From an uncultured Candidatus Melainabacteria bacterium (lineage in GTDB: Bacteria; Cyanobacteriota; Vampirovibrionia; Gastranaerophilales; Gastranaerophilaceae): 64,000 nt of DNA. The stretch is from positions 185,020 through 249,019 of the forward strand of contig CAKVIM010000001.1 of NCBI GenBank assembly GCA_934754775.1. Direction: 5' to 3'. The position numbers and the translations under genes are program-made. The notes beneath the pieces were generated by a model that made no database searches, was not told the origin of the DNA, and was given only the letters and a program-made list of their open reading frames with translations. This document shows, piece by piece, positions 43,521 to 52,003 of the stretch (position 1 is its first letter; every line of letters starts with the position of its first letter).

Positions 43521-43770
43521 TAATCTTCGACCTCACAAATTCGCTCAAAGTGTCTATTGAATAAAAATGCTCTTTATTTTTTTCTTTGTCAGAGTCGAGC
43601 GTGATATTGTACTTGCGTTTTAGTGCCATACCAATCTCAAGAGCGTCAATAGAATCAAGCCCCAATCCTTCTCCAAACAGCGGTTCTTCGTTTTTTATAT
43701 CATCAGCACTAATCTCTTCCAAATCTAGCGTGCTGATTATCAAGTTTTTTATCTCATTTTTTAGTTCCAT
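43513..43770 (-). CDS. Acyl carrier protein 1
   Basis: An 85-aa ACP with the carrier serine at residue 40 in GLGLDSIDALEIGM. It is the first of a tightly overlapped run of six genes (ACP, ACP, membrane protein, AMP-ligase/dehydratase, thioesterase, LolA). No phosphopantetheinyl transferase gene is in the window. Confidence 0.92.
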   Translation of the reverse strand: MELKNEIKNLIISTLDLEEISADDIKNEEPLFGEGLGLDSIDALEIGMALKRKYNITLDSDKEKNKEHFYSIDTLSEFVRSKING

Positions 43771-43808
43771 GATGACATTATATCATGAAAACTTTTCTTT
43801 GTTTAACT

Positions 43809-44654
43809 TTAAGCCAAGGATTTTGCTTTGAGGATTGTTAATTTGCTTGAGTCAATCGGGATGTTTTTTGTATTGAGTCTTGCAAGAGGAATGTCTTTGT
43901 TGCTGCCGTGATAATCGCTTCCGCCGGTTGTGTAAAGCGAATGGGCTTCTGCTAATTTCACCAAAAACTCAATCTCAGCTTCGTTATATCTTGAATAGTA
44001 GCATTCTAAACCTTGAATTCCGAAGGCTTTCATTGCTTCCAATTTTGGCAGAAATTCTTCTAATCCGATATGTTTTTCTCCTTCGCCTCCGATTGGATGT
44101 GCCCAAACGACGATTCCGCCTGCATTCTTTATCGCATTGATTGCTTCATTTCCGTCAAAACGTGTATTTCCTGTTTTGCAATCATCGAGATATTTTTTCA
44201 TTGCAGCAACATTATTATCCGCTAGTCCTCTGTTCACAAGGATATTGGCAAGATGAGTCTTAACGACACTTTTTCTTGAATATAGCCAATCTAATTCGGT
44301 TTTCGTAAGCTCAATATTCCAAACATCTTTCAGATATTGTATTCTGGTTTCCAATTTTTTGCGTCTTAAGATTTTCCCTTTTTCAATCAGTGAGGTTAAT
44401 TCGGCGTTATTGATATCGACTCCGTAACCCAAAATGTGGCATTTGATTTTATCACATAGGCAAGTGAGTTCGACACCTTGTATAAATTTTATGCCTTTTG
44501 GTGCTGCGAGTTGCATTTCTCTGCAGCCTTCGATTGTATCGTGGTCAGTAAGTGCAAAGATATCTAACCCGCTAGCTTTGATGTTTTGAGCAAGCTCTGC
44601 TATGCTGTCGCTTCCGTCTGAGCAATTGCTGTGTATGTGTAAATCGGCTTTCAT
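43809..44654 (-). CDS. PHP-domain phosphoesterase
   Basis: A 281-aa TrpH/RNase AM-like PHP protein. Metal ligands appear in DLHIHSNCSDGS (H6, H8), LTDHDT, the HAGI-like HPIGGEG segment and the C-terminal SDYHG. Family members cleave 3',5'-nucleotide bisphosphates or short RNA 5' ends. It is not usual for aryl-polyene clusters and probably serves general metabolism. It lies 38 bp upstream of ACP 1 on the same strand. Confidence 0.88.
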   Translation of the reverse strand: MKADLHIHSNCSDGSDSIAELAQNIKASGLDIFALTDHDTIEGCREMQLAAPKGIKFIQGVELTCLCDKIKCHILGYGVDINNAELTSLIEKGKILRRKKLETRIQYLKDVWNIELTKTELDWLYSRKSVVKTHLANILVNRGLADNNVAAMKKYLDDCKTGNTRFDGNEAINAIKNAGGIVVWAHPIGGEGEKHIGLEEFLPKLEAMKAFGIQGLECYYSRYNEAEIEFLVKLAEAHSLYTTGGSDYHGSNKDIPLARLNTKNIPIDSSKLTILKAKSLA

Positions 44655-44693
44655 AACTTCATTATATAATAAAAATTTGGTAGTTCGCTGCAG

Positions 44694-44722
44694 TTGACAA
44701 ATTATGGGTTATAGTAAATAAT
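44694..44722 (+). promoter_or_regulatory. Promoter for putative antisense (antitoxin) RNA
   Basis: Perfect TTGACA, a 17-bp spacer and AATAAT. Transcription would begin near 44729 and run through the antisense of the 23-aa ORF. Confidence 0.6.
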
Positions 44723-44728
44723 GTATAC

Positions 44729-44860
44729 ATAGGGGGAAGCCCCCAACGGTAACAGCAAATATCACGTTGAGGACTTCACTTAGTACCCTACATTTTAACT
44801 TTTAGTGCTATTACTACAACTGCAAATGCTAGTAATAGCATTATTATTTTGTTAAGCATA
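44729..44860 (+). ncRNA. Putative antitoxin antisense RNA
   Basis: Predicted from the TTGACA/AATAAT promoter. Its 5' end would form a GGGGG-AAG-CCCCC hairpin (44733-44746), then a CAACG...CGTTG hairpin (44747-44777), before covering the toxin reading frame. The 3' end is not defined; the end given is only the limit of the ORF. Confidence 0.4.
44788..44859 (-). CDS. Candidate type I toxin, 23-aa membrane peptide
   Basis: A 23-codon ORF with the strongest ribosome-binding site in the region (GGGAGGTGAT, 4-5 bases before ATG). The peptide starts MLNKIIMLLLAF, continues with a run of Ala, Val and Ile, and ends with a Lys-Val-Lys tail, so it has one transmembrane helix with a charged end. Size and layout resemble Fst/Ldr/holin-like type I toxins, although the sequence itself cannot be matched to one by eye. 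Confidence 0.5.
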   Translation of the reverse strand: MLNKIIMLLLAFAVVVIALKVKM

Positions 44861-44967
44861 GGTATCACCTCCCTTCCAACCAATAATCTTAGTATTCGTG
44901 TGTTAGAGGTGGTGGGTTGTACTAACTCCCTATTGTCGCAAAGCATTTGTTTAACAACAATAAACTC

Positions 44968-44996
44968 ATATTATATAAGATACATGAAATTGTCAA
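44968..44996 (-). promoter_or_regulatory. Promoter for the putative toxin mRNA
   Basis: On the minus strand, perfect TTGACA (44991-44996) is followed after 15-17 bp by overlapping TATAAT/TAATAT. It leaves an approximately 100-nt leader before the 23-aa ORF. Confidence 0.6.
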
Positions 44997-45002
44997 TTTT
45001 AA

Positions 45003-45713
45003 CTATTTATACAATGCTTTTTCGATTTGCTTAGTTATTTCACGTTTTGCAACAATATCTGTTTCGTTTTTATAATCTTCAAGTGAAATTTCTTCGCCTT
45101 CTTCAATCTCATATATTACGGTGTTATTTCCACCTGCATAAAACGGTTGGTTTATGAACAGAAAATCTTCGCTTGTGAACATTTTTATTGGAACAATGTT
45201 TTTGCCTGCGTTAAGTGCAATCAATGCAGCCCCTTTTTTAATTTTCGGGTACTCGTTTTTCCTATGTCTTATGCCTGATGGGAAAATAATCACGTTGAAA
45301 CCTTCATCCAGCATTTTTTTAGATTTATCTTTTAATTCGTCTAGCTCGACTTCGTTGGTTATAAATATGCTTGTTACAAGGTTTTTTAAAATAGGGTTGT
45401 GTGCTAATTCTTTTTTTACAAAGCAAGTGCTTCTCGGAATAAGGCTTATAAGGATTACGATATCTATAAAGCTTGGGTGGGTTGCAACAATGATTTTATT
45501 CTCAATTTTATTGAGCTTTTTTATGTCGAGTTTGATGAGCTTTGAAATAACCATAAGGTTTATAAAAAATCGCCAAGCATTCCTGATGATATCTGAACAC
45601 AGAGTTTTATTTTGTTTGATAAAAGGGAAAAGGCCGAAGTTAAGAATGGTTGCCCCGAGCCCGAATATCAAAAAACTCATTGCGGTAAGTATTGAGCGGA
45701 TTTTCTTTTTCAT
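45003..45713 (-). CDS. PlsC-like lysophospholipid acyltransferase
   Basis: A 236-aa membrane acyltransferase. The catalytic HPSFID (Hx4D; H79, D84) and the FPSGIRHR substrate motif are present, and an N-terminal hydrophobic segment anchors it. Aryl-polyene clusters contain such an enzyme, thought to attach the polyene to a lipid. The start overlaps the stop of the ketosynthase-like gene by 4 bp. Confidence 0.85.
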   Translation of the reverse strand: MKKKIRSILTAMSFLIFGLGATILNFGLFPFIKQNKTLCSDIIRNAWRFFINLMVISKLIKLDIKKLNKIENKIIVATHPSFIDIVILISLIPRSTCFVKKELAHNPILKNLVTSIFITNEVELDELKDKSKKMLDEGFNVIIFPSGIRHRKNEYPKIKKGAALIALNAGKNIVPIKMFTSEDFLFINQPFYAGGNNTVIYEIEEGEEISLEDYKNETDIVAKREITKQIEKALYK

Positions 45714-46228
45714 TTTGTCCGCTCCTTCAATAATTCTATAAAGTTTTCATCAATTTCATTCAGCTCAAATTTAGTGCCTTCAGTTTTTGAAACGATACAG
45801 CTGAAAGCTGTTTTATCAGCGTGTGTGAACAAAACATTTTCTTTATCAGAAATTATCGCTTTGATTAATCCGTTTTTGAAACTCTCTTCTCCTGCTGCTA
45901 GAGCGAAATACGGGATATTCAATTTGTTTATCAGGCAGAAAAATCCGGCAGGGTAATTGTGTACTGAGGCAGAAAATTTAGCGGGTGAAACTTCGCCAAA
46001 TTCTTGATATTCTTCGATAATTGTTTTGAGCCTGTCAAACTCACCGATTTTAGATGCGAACACGATTTCTTCAACTTCCGGAGTGAAAACTTTTGACATT
46101 GTACCGAGAGCAATTTTATCCAGCGGTGATAATTTCCTTCTCTGAATTGTCGGCACAAACGACAGGTCAGGGGTGTCGCCTTCGGCTAAATAACAATAAT
46201 TCTTGATGTAAAAGCTCGTTGTTTTCAT
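45710..46228 (-). CDS. Ketosynthase-like N-terminal-domain protein (chain-length-factor type)
   Basis: A 172-aa protein. The ATG at 46228 is chosen because the longer frame runs into the divergent ketosynthase gene. It resembles only the N-terminal half of a ketosynthase: LSPLDKIALGTMSKVF, then IVFASKIGEFDR, then FSASVHNYPAGFF, where the active-site cysteine would be but is absent. Such short proteins accompany one ketosynthase in aryl-polyene clusters and are thought to form a heterodimer that sets chain length. Confidence 0.75.
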   Translation of the reverse strand: MKTTSFYIKNYCYLAEGDTPDLSFVPTIQRRKLSPLDKIALGTMSKVFTPEVEEIVFASKIGEFDRLKTIIEEYQEFGEVSPAKFSASVHNYPAGFFCLINKLNIPYFALAAGEESFKNGLIKAIISDKENVLFTHADKTAFSCIVSKTEGTKFELNEIDENFIELLKERTK

Positions 46229-46246
46229 GCTAAAATTATACAATAA

Positions 46247-47326
46247 ATGAAAATTACAAAATACAATACGATATGTAATCTGGGAAGTAATATTGATGAA
46301 GTTTTTGAAAACGCTATTAAAGGAAATAGCGAAAACTTTGTTATGCAAAACGGCAGAAGACTTGCGGCGGTTGATGTTAAGTTGCCTGAAATAAAGAATT
46401 CGGATTATGATTTGAGATGTAATCGAATGATTTTAGCATGCTTAGAGTCGCTAAAAATCGAGGAATTGGATAAATCGACTACTGCTGTTGTTTGTGCTAC
46501 GACAAATTCCGGCGTTGAAGAGTATGAGTTCAGCTCCAATATCAAGCACTTTCAAATCGGAAATCCTGCAGAGTTTGTGCAAAATTATTACGGCTTCACT
46601 AATTATTATACTTCGGTTTCAACGGCCTGCTCTTCCGGTATAAAAGCGTTTTCTATTGCTCAAGATTTGTTGAAATCAGATTATGCCGAAAAAGTTCTTG
46701 TGATTGGTGTTGATTCGTTGGCAAAAGTTCCGATTTACGGGTTTGACTCTTTGGAAATTCTTTCCCCAAAACCTTCGATACCTTTTAGCAAAAATAGGTG
46801 CGGAATTAATATAGGAGAAGGTGTTGCGGCTTTTGTCGTTGAAAAAGAAGGTGAAGGGATTGAGATTGCAGGAATTGGCGAAACAACAGATTTTTACCAC
46901 TCGACAACGCCAGATCCTGACGGTGTGGAAGCCGAACGAGCAATAAGACTTGCACTGGGTGATTTGAAAAGTGTAGATTATATAAATTTACATGGCACAG
47001 GCACGATTGCGAATGATTTGATGGAAGGACGTGCTGTAGCAAATGTTTTTGGGGCGGATGTTCCGGCAAGTTCTACTAAACCGCTTACGGGGCATTGTTT
47101 GGGTGCTGCCGCTGCAATTGAAGTTGCACTCTGCTGCAAACTTCTTGATGCTCATAGTGAAAGAGTTTTTCCTCATGTTTATGACGGAGAATATGATGAT
47201 AAAATTCCGCAAATTCAGCTTGCAGATGTGAATACAAGAGTTGAAAATATCAAAACTTGCCTTTGCACTTCATTTGGTTTTGGCGGAACGAATACAGCAA
47301 TTGTGCTAAGGAGTGATTATGTCTAA
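46247..47326 (+). CDS. Beta-ketoacyl-ACP synthase (polyene cluster KS 1)
   Basis: A 359-aa ketosynthase with the complete Cys-His-His triad: C128 in VSTACSSGIKA, H249 in NLHGTGT and H283 in PLTGHCLGAAAA. It is shorter than FabF (about 410), mainly at the N-terminus. It heads the plus-strand arm, 18 bp from the divergent arm start, so both arms share a very short control region. Confidence 0.9.
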   Translation: MKITKYNTICNLGSNIDEVFENAIKGNSENFVMQNGRRLAAVDVKLPEIKNSDYDLRCNRMILACLESLKIEELDKSTTAVVCATTNSGVEEYEFSSNIKHFQIGNPAEFVQNYYGFTNYYTSVSTACSSGIKAFSIAQDLLKSDYAEKVLVIGVDSLAKVPIYGFDSLEILSPKPSIPFSKNRCGINIGEGVAAFVVEKEGEGIEIAGIGETTDFYHSTTPDPDGVEAERAIRLALGDLKSVDYINLHGTGTIANDLMEGRAVANVFGADVPASSTKPLTGHCLGAAAAIEVALCCKLLDAHSERVFPHVYDGEYDDKIPQIQLADVNTRVENIKTCLCTSFGFGGTNTAIVLRSDYV

Positions 47327-47768
47327 ATACAATTTAAACAAAATACTTCCTCACAAACCGCCAATGATACTGATTGACGACATTAAAGAGGTTAATTTGG
47401 ACGAAAAGACTTTGACCGCAATTTTCAGAGTTTATCCGGAAAAATTGTTTTACGAAGCTGGGAAGGGTATAAATTCGCTTTGCGGTATTGAATTTATGGC
47501 ACAAACAATTGGCTGCTACGCTTATTATAAAAACCGTTGCAAACCGCCAAAACCAGGATTGCTTTTGGGTGCAAGGCTGTATAACAATCAGGTTGAGTAT
47601 TTTGAGGATAAAGAAACATACACGGTAAAGGTTCACGAAATTTTTACTGATAATCAAATTGTCGTTTTTGATTGTTTAATATATGATAAAAATGGTAACG
47701 AAATCGCCAGTGCAACGGTTAATACGTATCAGAGCGATAATATAGAGGAGTTGTTAAAAGGTGCATGA
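47319..47768 (+). CDS. 3-hydroxyacyl-ACP dehydratase-like hotdog protein
   Basis: A 149-aa protein. The ATG at 47319 lies 5 bp after AAGGAG and overlaps the ketosynthase stop by 8 bp. It begins NKILPHKPPMILIDDI, the N-terminal helix of aryl-polyene dehydratases, and has GIEFMAQTIGCYAYY, where the glutamate could be catalytic. It would dehydrate 3-hydroxyacyl-ACP to give the polyene. Confidence 0.85.
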   Translation: MSKYNLNKILPHKPPMILIDDIKEVNLDEKTLTAIFRVYPEKLFYEAGKGINSLCGIEFMAQTIGCYAYYKNRCKPPKPGLLLGARLYNNQVEYFEDKETYTVKVHEIFTDNQIVVFDCLIYDKNGNEIASATVNTYQSDNIEELLKGA

Positions 47769-48480
47769 TGTTTTAATAACAGGGGCTTCAAGAGGAATTG
47801 GCAGAGAAACAGCTTTATATTTGGCAAAAAACGGATATAATGTGGTTTTGCACTGCTCAAAAAATCCAGAAAGATTGGCGGATTTGCAAAAAGAAATCGC
47901 TGCATTTGGCGTGCAATCCAGAGCTTTGGCGTTTGATATAAGCAACCGTGAAGAAACAGAAAAGGCTCTTTTGGCTGATGTTGAGCGAAATGGGGTTTAT
48001 TATGGAATTGTCCTAAATGCAGGAATTGCAAAGGACAATCCGCTTCCTGCAATGGAAGATGATGAGTGGGATAGTGTTATCCACACAAATTTGGATGGGT
48101 TTTATAATGTTTTGAAGCCGGTAATTATGCCGCTTATACAGGCTAAAAAAGGACGAATTGTCGTGATGTCGTCGATTTCAGGACAATGTGGAAATCGAGG
48201 TCAAGTAAATTACAGTGCTTCAAAGGCAGGTTTGATAGGGGCAGCTAAGGCTTTGAGTCAAGAAGTTGCAAAACGTCATATTACAGTGAATTGTATAGCT
48301 CCGGGGATTATTGAAACCGATATGACACAAGAGCTTCCGCCGGAAGCCGTGAAACAGATTCCGATGAAGCGTATGGGCAGCTCAAAAGAAGTCGCAAGCC
48401 TTGTTAATTACTTGCTTTCAGAGGATGCAGGATATATTACGGGGCAGGTTATTGCGGTTAATGGGGGACTTTATTTATGA
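47761..48480 (+). CDS. 3-oxoacyl-ACP reductase (FabG-like)
   Basis: A 239-aa short-chain dehydrogenase with a GTG start that overlaps the dehydratase stop by 8 bp. NAD(P) is bound by ITGASRGIGRETA, the NAG loop is LNAGIAKDN, and the catalytic Ser-Tyr-Lys appears in MSSISGQ and NYSASKAG. It reduces the keto group in each polyene cycle. It ends in an ATGA junction with the next ketosynthase. Confidence 0.93.
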   Translation: MHDVLITGASRGIGRETALYLAKNGYNVVLHCSKNPERLADLQKEIAAFGVQSRALAFDISNREETEKALLADVERNGVYYGIVLNAGIAKDNPLPAMEDDEWDSVIHTNLDGFYNVLKPVIMPLIQAKKGRIVVMSSISGQCGNRGQVNYSASKAGLIGAAKALSQEVAKRHITVNCIAPGIIETDMTQELPPEAVKQIPMKRMGSSKEVASLVNYLLSEDAGYITGQVIAVNGGLYL

Positions 48481-49691
48481 GAAGAGTCGTCGTAACCGGC
48501 ATGGGGATTGCATCTCCACTGGGTTCAACTGTTAGTGGTGCGTTTGAGAGATTAAAAAAATACGAAAATTGCGTAACTCATTGGGAAAAACTTGATGAAT
48601 TTGAACGCTTGAATACATCGCTAGGAGCTTTTGTAGAAGGTTTTGTTGTACCTGAACATTTTACAAGAAAAGTAAGACGCACAATGGGTGATGTCTCTTT
48701 GATGGCGGTTGTTACGGCGGAAGAAGCGTTAAAAGATGCGGGACTTTTGGGTGATAAATGCGTTTTTGATGCGGGCGTCAGCTATGGTTCTTCAATGGGT
48801 TCGTTGGATGCGGTTTTAGATTTTTATTCAATGTGTATTGATAAACAGGTCAAAATGCTTAATTCCGGCTCTTATATTAAAATGATGCCACAAACAGCAG
48901 CTGTGAATATTTCGCTCTATTTTCAAACTCATGGACGATTAATTCCGACTTCAACGGCTTGTACTTCAGGTTCAATGGGGATTGGGTATGCTTATGAAGC
49001 CATAAAAGACGGGTATCAGGATGTTATGATAGCAGGCGGAGCGGAAGAAATCCACCCGACACAGGTTGGAGTGTTTGATACACTTTATGCAACAAGTACA
49101 AAAAATGATACGCCGAAACTTACTCCGGCTCCATTTGACAAGAACCGTGACGGTTTGGTAATCGGGGAAGGTGCTGGGAGTGTGATTTTAGAAGAGTATG
49201 AGCACGCAAAGGCTCGTGGAGCAAAGATTTACGCAGAGATTGTAGGTTTTGCGACAAATACGGACGGCACTCATATCACTAACCCAAATCGGGTTACGAT
49301 GGCGGAAGTTATGCGGAAATCGCTTAATTCAGCAGGCTTAAATGCGGATGCAATTGCCTATATTAATGCTCATGGTACAGGTACAATGAGTGGTGATGTG
49401 GCAGAAAGTTTAGCGACAGAAGAAGTGTTCGGGGAAATTCCGATAAGCTCAATTAAGAGCTATACAGGGCATACGCTTGGTGCTTGCGGTGCAATTGAAG
49501 CTATTCTTGGAATAGAGATGATGAATAATAAATGGTTCCCACCGACTTTGAATCTGAAAGAAGTCGATGAAAACTGCGGAAAATTGGATTATATCCGAGA
49601 TGAGGGGCGTAAAATTGATTGCGAATATATTATGACAAACAATTTTGCGTTTGGCGGAATAAATACCTCAATTATCTTGAAACGTGTTTAG
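48477..49691 (+). CDS. Beta-ketoacyl-ACP synthase II (polyene cluster KS 2)
   Basis: A 404-aa FabF-type ketosynthase of usual length. The active site is C162 in TSTACTSGSMG, with H299 in NAHGTGTMSGD and H332 in YTGHTLGACGA. It completes the KS-DH-KR-KS order of the plus arm, the order also known from aryl-polyene clusters. Confidence 0.93.
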   Translation: MRRVVVTGMGIASPLGSTVSGAFERLKKYENCVTHWEKLDEFERLNTSLGAFVEGFVVPEHFTRKVRRTMGDVSLMAVVTAEEALKDAGLLGDKCVFDAGVSYGSSMGSLDAVLDFYSMCIDKQVKMLNSGSYIKMMPQTAAVNISLYFQTHGRLIPTSTACTSGSMGIGYAYEAIKDGYQDVMIAGGAEEIHPTQVGVFDTLYATSTKNDTPKLTPAPFDKNRDGLVIGEGAGSVILEEYEHAKARGAKIYAEIVGFATNTDGTHITNPNRVTMAEVMRKSLNSAGLNADAIAYINAHGTGTMSGDVAESLATEEVFGEIPISSIKSYTGHTLGACGAIEAILGIEMMNNKWFPPTLNLKEVDENCGKLDYIRDEGRKIDCEYIMTNNFAFGGINTSIILKRV

Positions 49692-49779
49692 ATTTTGTAA
49701 TATTTATTAATTCAAAAGGCAATTTTTTTCCAAAATGAAACTTTATAGAAATATGGGGAATTAATTTTGGGGATTGTAA

Positions 49780-51369
49780 ATGAGTAATTATGGTATTTCA
49801 GAATTCAGACCTGTTGTACAAAAGCAAATCAGCGAATTAGGTATTGATAAAAATAATAACAAGATAATCGAAGATGACGAATTATCGAATTTGTTGAGCA
49901 AGACTAATGCCAAAAGTGCTGGTGAATTGCTTGATGTCGGTTATCAGATCAATACAAAAAACAATCTGTTTTTGAAACAGTATCTGGAAGGAAAAGCGGT
50001 TCAAAATAAAGTAAAAATCCCTGAGGGGATGAGTATTAATGTTTCAAGCCCGCAAGAATTTTCTAAAGAATACAAAAAATTGTTGCGAAGTGTTAGGACG
50101 GATATTTACGGTGCAAGAGTCCACGATATGTTTAACCTTTTGGCTCAGGATAAAGATGCTGTCGCAAAAAGAGTTGAGCAGATGAAAATATCTGCAGAGG
50201 ACAAGAATAAGATTCTTAAACTAAAAGAAATGTTTGACTCTTATTATAAGGTTGAAGCGGAATACGGCGGGAAAAAGTTCAATTTGTTGGATTTGCAAAC
50301 TGATGATATAAAGCAACTTGAAGCTATTTCGCCGGAATTCGCAAAATTTATGGCGAAAGAATCGCCTGTTTTGAAAAAACACACGATTGATTTTGCGAAA
50401 AAAGAAATTAAATCAGAAGAACTTTCAGAAGCCGGTTTCTGGTCACGTGTCGGAGCTCCTATAGTCATGGGGATTATGGGCGTAGGACTTTATAGGGGTT
50501 ATGCGGAAACAAAACAAAAAGTTAAGGCTGCGAAGGACTTAACGGGCTTGCTTGCGGAGCAAAAAACAATTTATAAAGCAGGAAAACCGGGGTTTGTGAA
50601 CCCGATTAAAGCCTTTGGTAGTGCGATTAAAGGTGCTAAAGGAAAGGGGGCTGCTGCGGTATTACTTGGTGGCGGCTTGCTCGGAAGTTATCTGTGGAAA
50701 ACTTTGCTTGGCAGCTTGGACGATTTGTCCGGTTGTGTTAAGGACTGTGTTCAGGATACAGACAATTTCGGTTTAGCGAAAGGTCTTGCAATTGCTTTTC
50801 CTTCTGCAGCAGTAGGGGTTCTTTCCAGTGCGTTTATTGCACCTACGATTGACGCTCATATTGAATATAATTGTGCAGAAAAACTTTTGAGAAAACACGG
50901 CGTTATTCCGAAACTTAAAGGAGTTCAGAAATATCTTTCTATGGGTAAAAAAGGCTTGATTGGAGCTGGGCTGGGCGTTTTGATTGCGGCTTGTTCGTCA
51001 GGTTCAAGTTGGGCATCTATGGCAGGCACAAGGTATTTGTTTGGGAAAAATGGCGATGATTTGGTGAAGAAAGATATTATTACTGAAAAAGAAAATACGA
51101 GCAAGGCTGCAAACGATAATATGATGGAATATGAAGCTTATTACGGTAAATGGGACGGTATTGCAAAAGGCGACCCGACAATTGGTGCAGTTGGCGGTGG
51201 TTTGGGTCTGTTTACAAGTACAAATCCTTATGTCCAAAACCTTTCATTCGGACTTCAGGGGTGTAGCGAAACCTTGACTGCTTGCGGTGTACAATTGTGC
51301 GGTGATAAGGTTCGTGAAAACGCCTTGGAAAAAGATAGACGTGCTCTTGTCGACTCGACAAAAGAGTAG
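49780..51369 (+). CDS. Large hypothetical protein with EF-hand-like motif and glycine-rich hydrophobic segments
   Basis: A 529-aa protein of no recognised family. An EF-hand-like loop DKNNNKIIEDDE lies at about residues 22-33. The first 220 residues are helical. About five hydrophobic, glycine-rich segments follow between 225 and 410 (for example APIVMGIMGVGLYRG, AAAVLLGGGLLGSYLW, GLIGAGLGVLIAACSS). The C-terminal region has several cysteines. Such segments could insert in a membrane or form helical hairpins. It is monocistronic, with a repeat cluster downstream. Confidence 0.65.
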   Translation: MSNYGISEFRPVVQKQISELGIDKNNNKIIEDDELSNLLSKTNAKSAGELLDVGYQINTKNNLFLKQYLEGKAVQNKVKIPEGMSINVSSPQEFSKEYKKLLRSVRTDIYGARVHDMFNLLAQDKDAVAKRVEQMKISAEDKNKILKLKEMFDSYYKVEAEYGGKKFNLLDLQTDDIKQLEAISPEFAKFMAKESPVLKKHTIDFAKKEIKSEELSEAGFWSRVGAPIVMGIMGVGLYRGYAETKQKVKAAKDLTGLLAEQKTIYKAGKPGFVNPIKAFGSAIKGAKGKGAAAVLLGGGLLGSYLWKTLLGSLDDLSGCVKDCVQDTDNFGLAKGLAIAFPSAAVGVLSSAFIAPTIDAHIEYNCAEKLLRKHGVIPKLKGVQKYLSMGKKGLIGAGLGVLIAACSSGSSWASMAGTRYLFGKNGDDLVKKDIITEKENTSKAANDNMMEYEAYYGKWDGIAKGDPTIGAVGGGLGLFTSTNPYVQNLSFGLQGCSETLTACGVQLCGDKVRENALEKDRRALVDSTKE

Positions 51370-52003
51370 CGATGATTATGTTGAGGTTTTACCCCAATAA
51401 TAACATTTTGTAATTGAACGTCATTCGCACCGCGAACGTACGGCGATTAGCCGTGATAGTGAGCGAAAGAGTGCAGGCTCTGCCTGCTGCATCCATTTAA
51501 ACAACGCTCGTCAGAGCGTAGGAAACAATAGCGTGTTTTCTCTTTCTTTTCGTAGTTTTCTTTCTCTTTTTCTTCGCAACAAAAGAGAAAGAAAAGTACA
51601 TTTTTATTTCAAAATAATTCTTCATTTTCTTTTCTTTATTGCGAAGAAAGAAAAGAAAACGAAGCAAAAGAAAAGAAATGACGTACTGTTTTCTACAACC
51701 TTACGGTTGTGGTTTGAATGGCTGTTGCCGGTGAACCGGCACTCTTGCACTCGCTATGGAACGCTCGTGGTACAAAGGATTTTAGCTTGTGGCTGTTGGG
51801 GTAAAACCCCAACCTACTTTCTCGCTATAGCAGCTGAACGCTGCACGCTCGTGGTGCGAATGGCGTACAAGATGTATTATCCTTAATAAAACTTCACAAA
51901 TTGGCTTCTAATTTTTAATATATTAAGATAGAACAGGGAGAACTATTCTTTCGGGGAATAAACCTAATCTCAACAGAGATTAGTATTATTTGTGGAGAAA
52001 ATT
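51370..52003. other. 634-bp repeat region upstream of the pilin-BamA operon
   Basis: Most is one large inverted element (51418-51866). The remaining 137 bp is a leader with a CTAATCTC-AACA-GAGATTAG-type hairpin (51964-51983) directly before the ribosome-binding site. No gene is credible here. Confidence 0.7.
51418..51866. repeat. 449-bp inverted polypurine-hairpin element
   Basis: The left end ACG-CATTCGCACC-CGAACG and the inverted right end CGCTCGTGGTGCGAATGGCGT are imperfect terminal arms. Inside each arm are matching ATTCAAAC/GTTTGAAT-type text, a GAGTGCAGG or GAGTGCCGG hairpin, and polypyrimidine/polypurine hairpins at the centre. It looks like two copies of the 32683 element fused head to head. 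A GTTGGGGT hairpin (51795-51817) is nested inside. Confidence 0.75.

Larger units (their letters stand above)
44655..45002. other. 348-bp intergenic region with overlapping convergent transcripts
   Basis: It holds a 23-codon hydrophobic ORF on the minus strand with a strong ribosome-binding site, a consensus promoter upstream of that ORF on the minus strand, and a consensus promoter on the plus strand that reads into it. This layout fits a type I toxin-antitoxin locus. Confidence 0.6.

Noticed and set aside
44849..45034. Plus-strand ORF of 61 codons in the toxin-antitoxin region
   Set aside because: It runs antisense to the toxin leader, has no ribosome-binding site and extends into the acyltransferase gene.
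51533..51886. ORF of 117 codons in the repeat region
   Set aside because: It lies entirely inside the inverted polypurine element, and its Phe-, Lys- and Arg-rich composition comes from the repeat.
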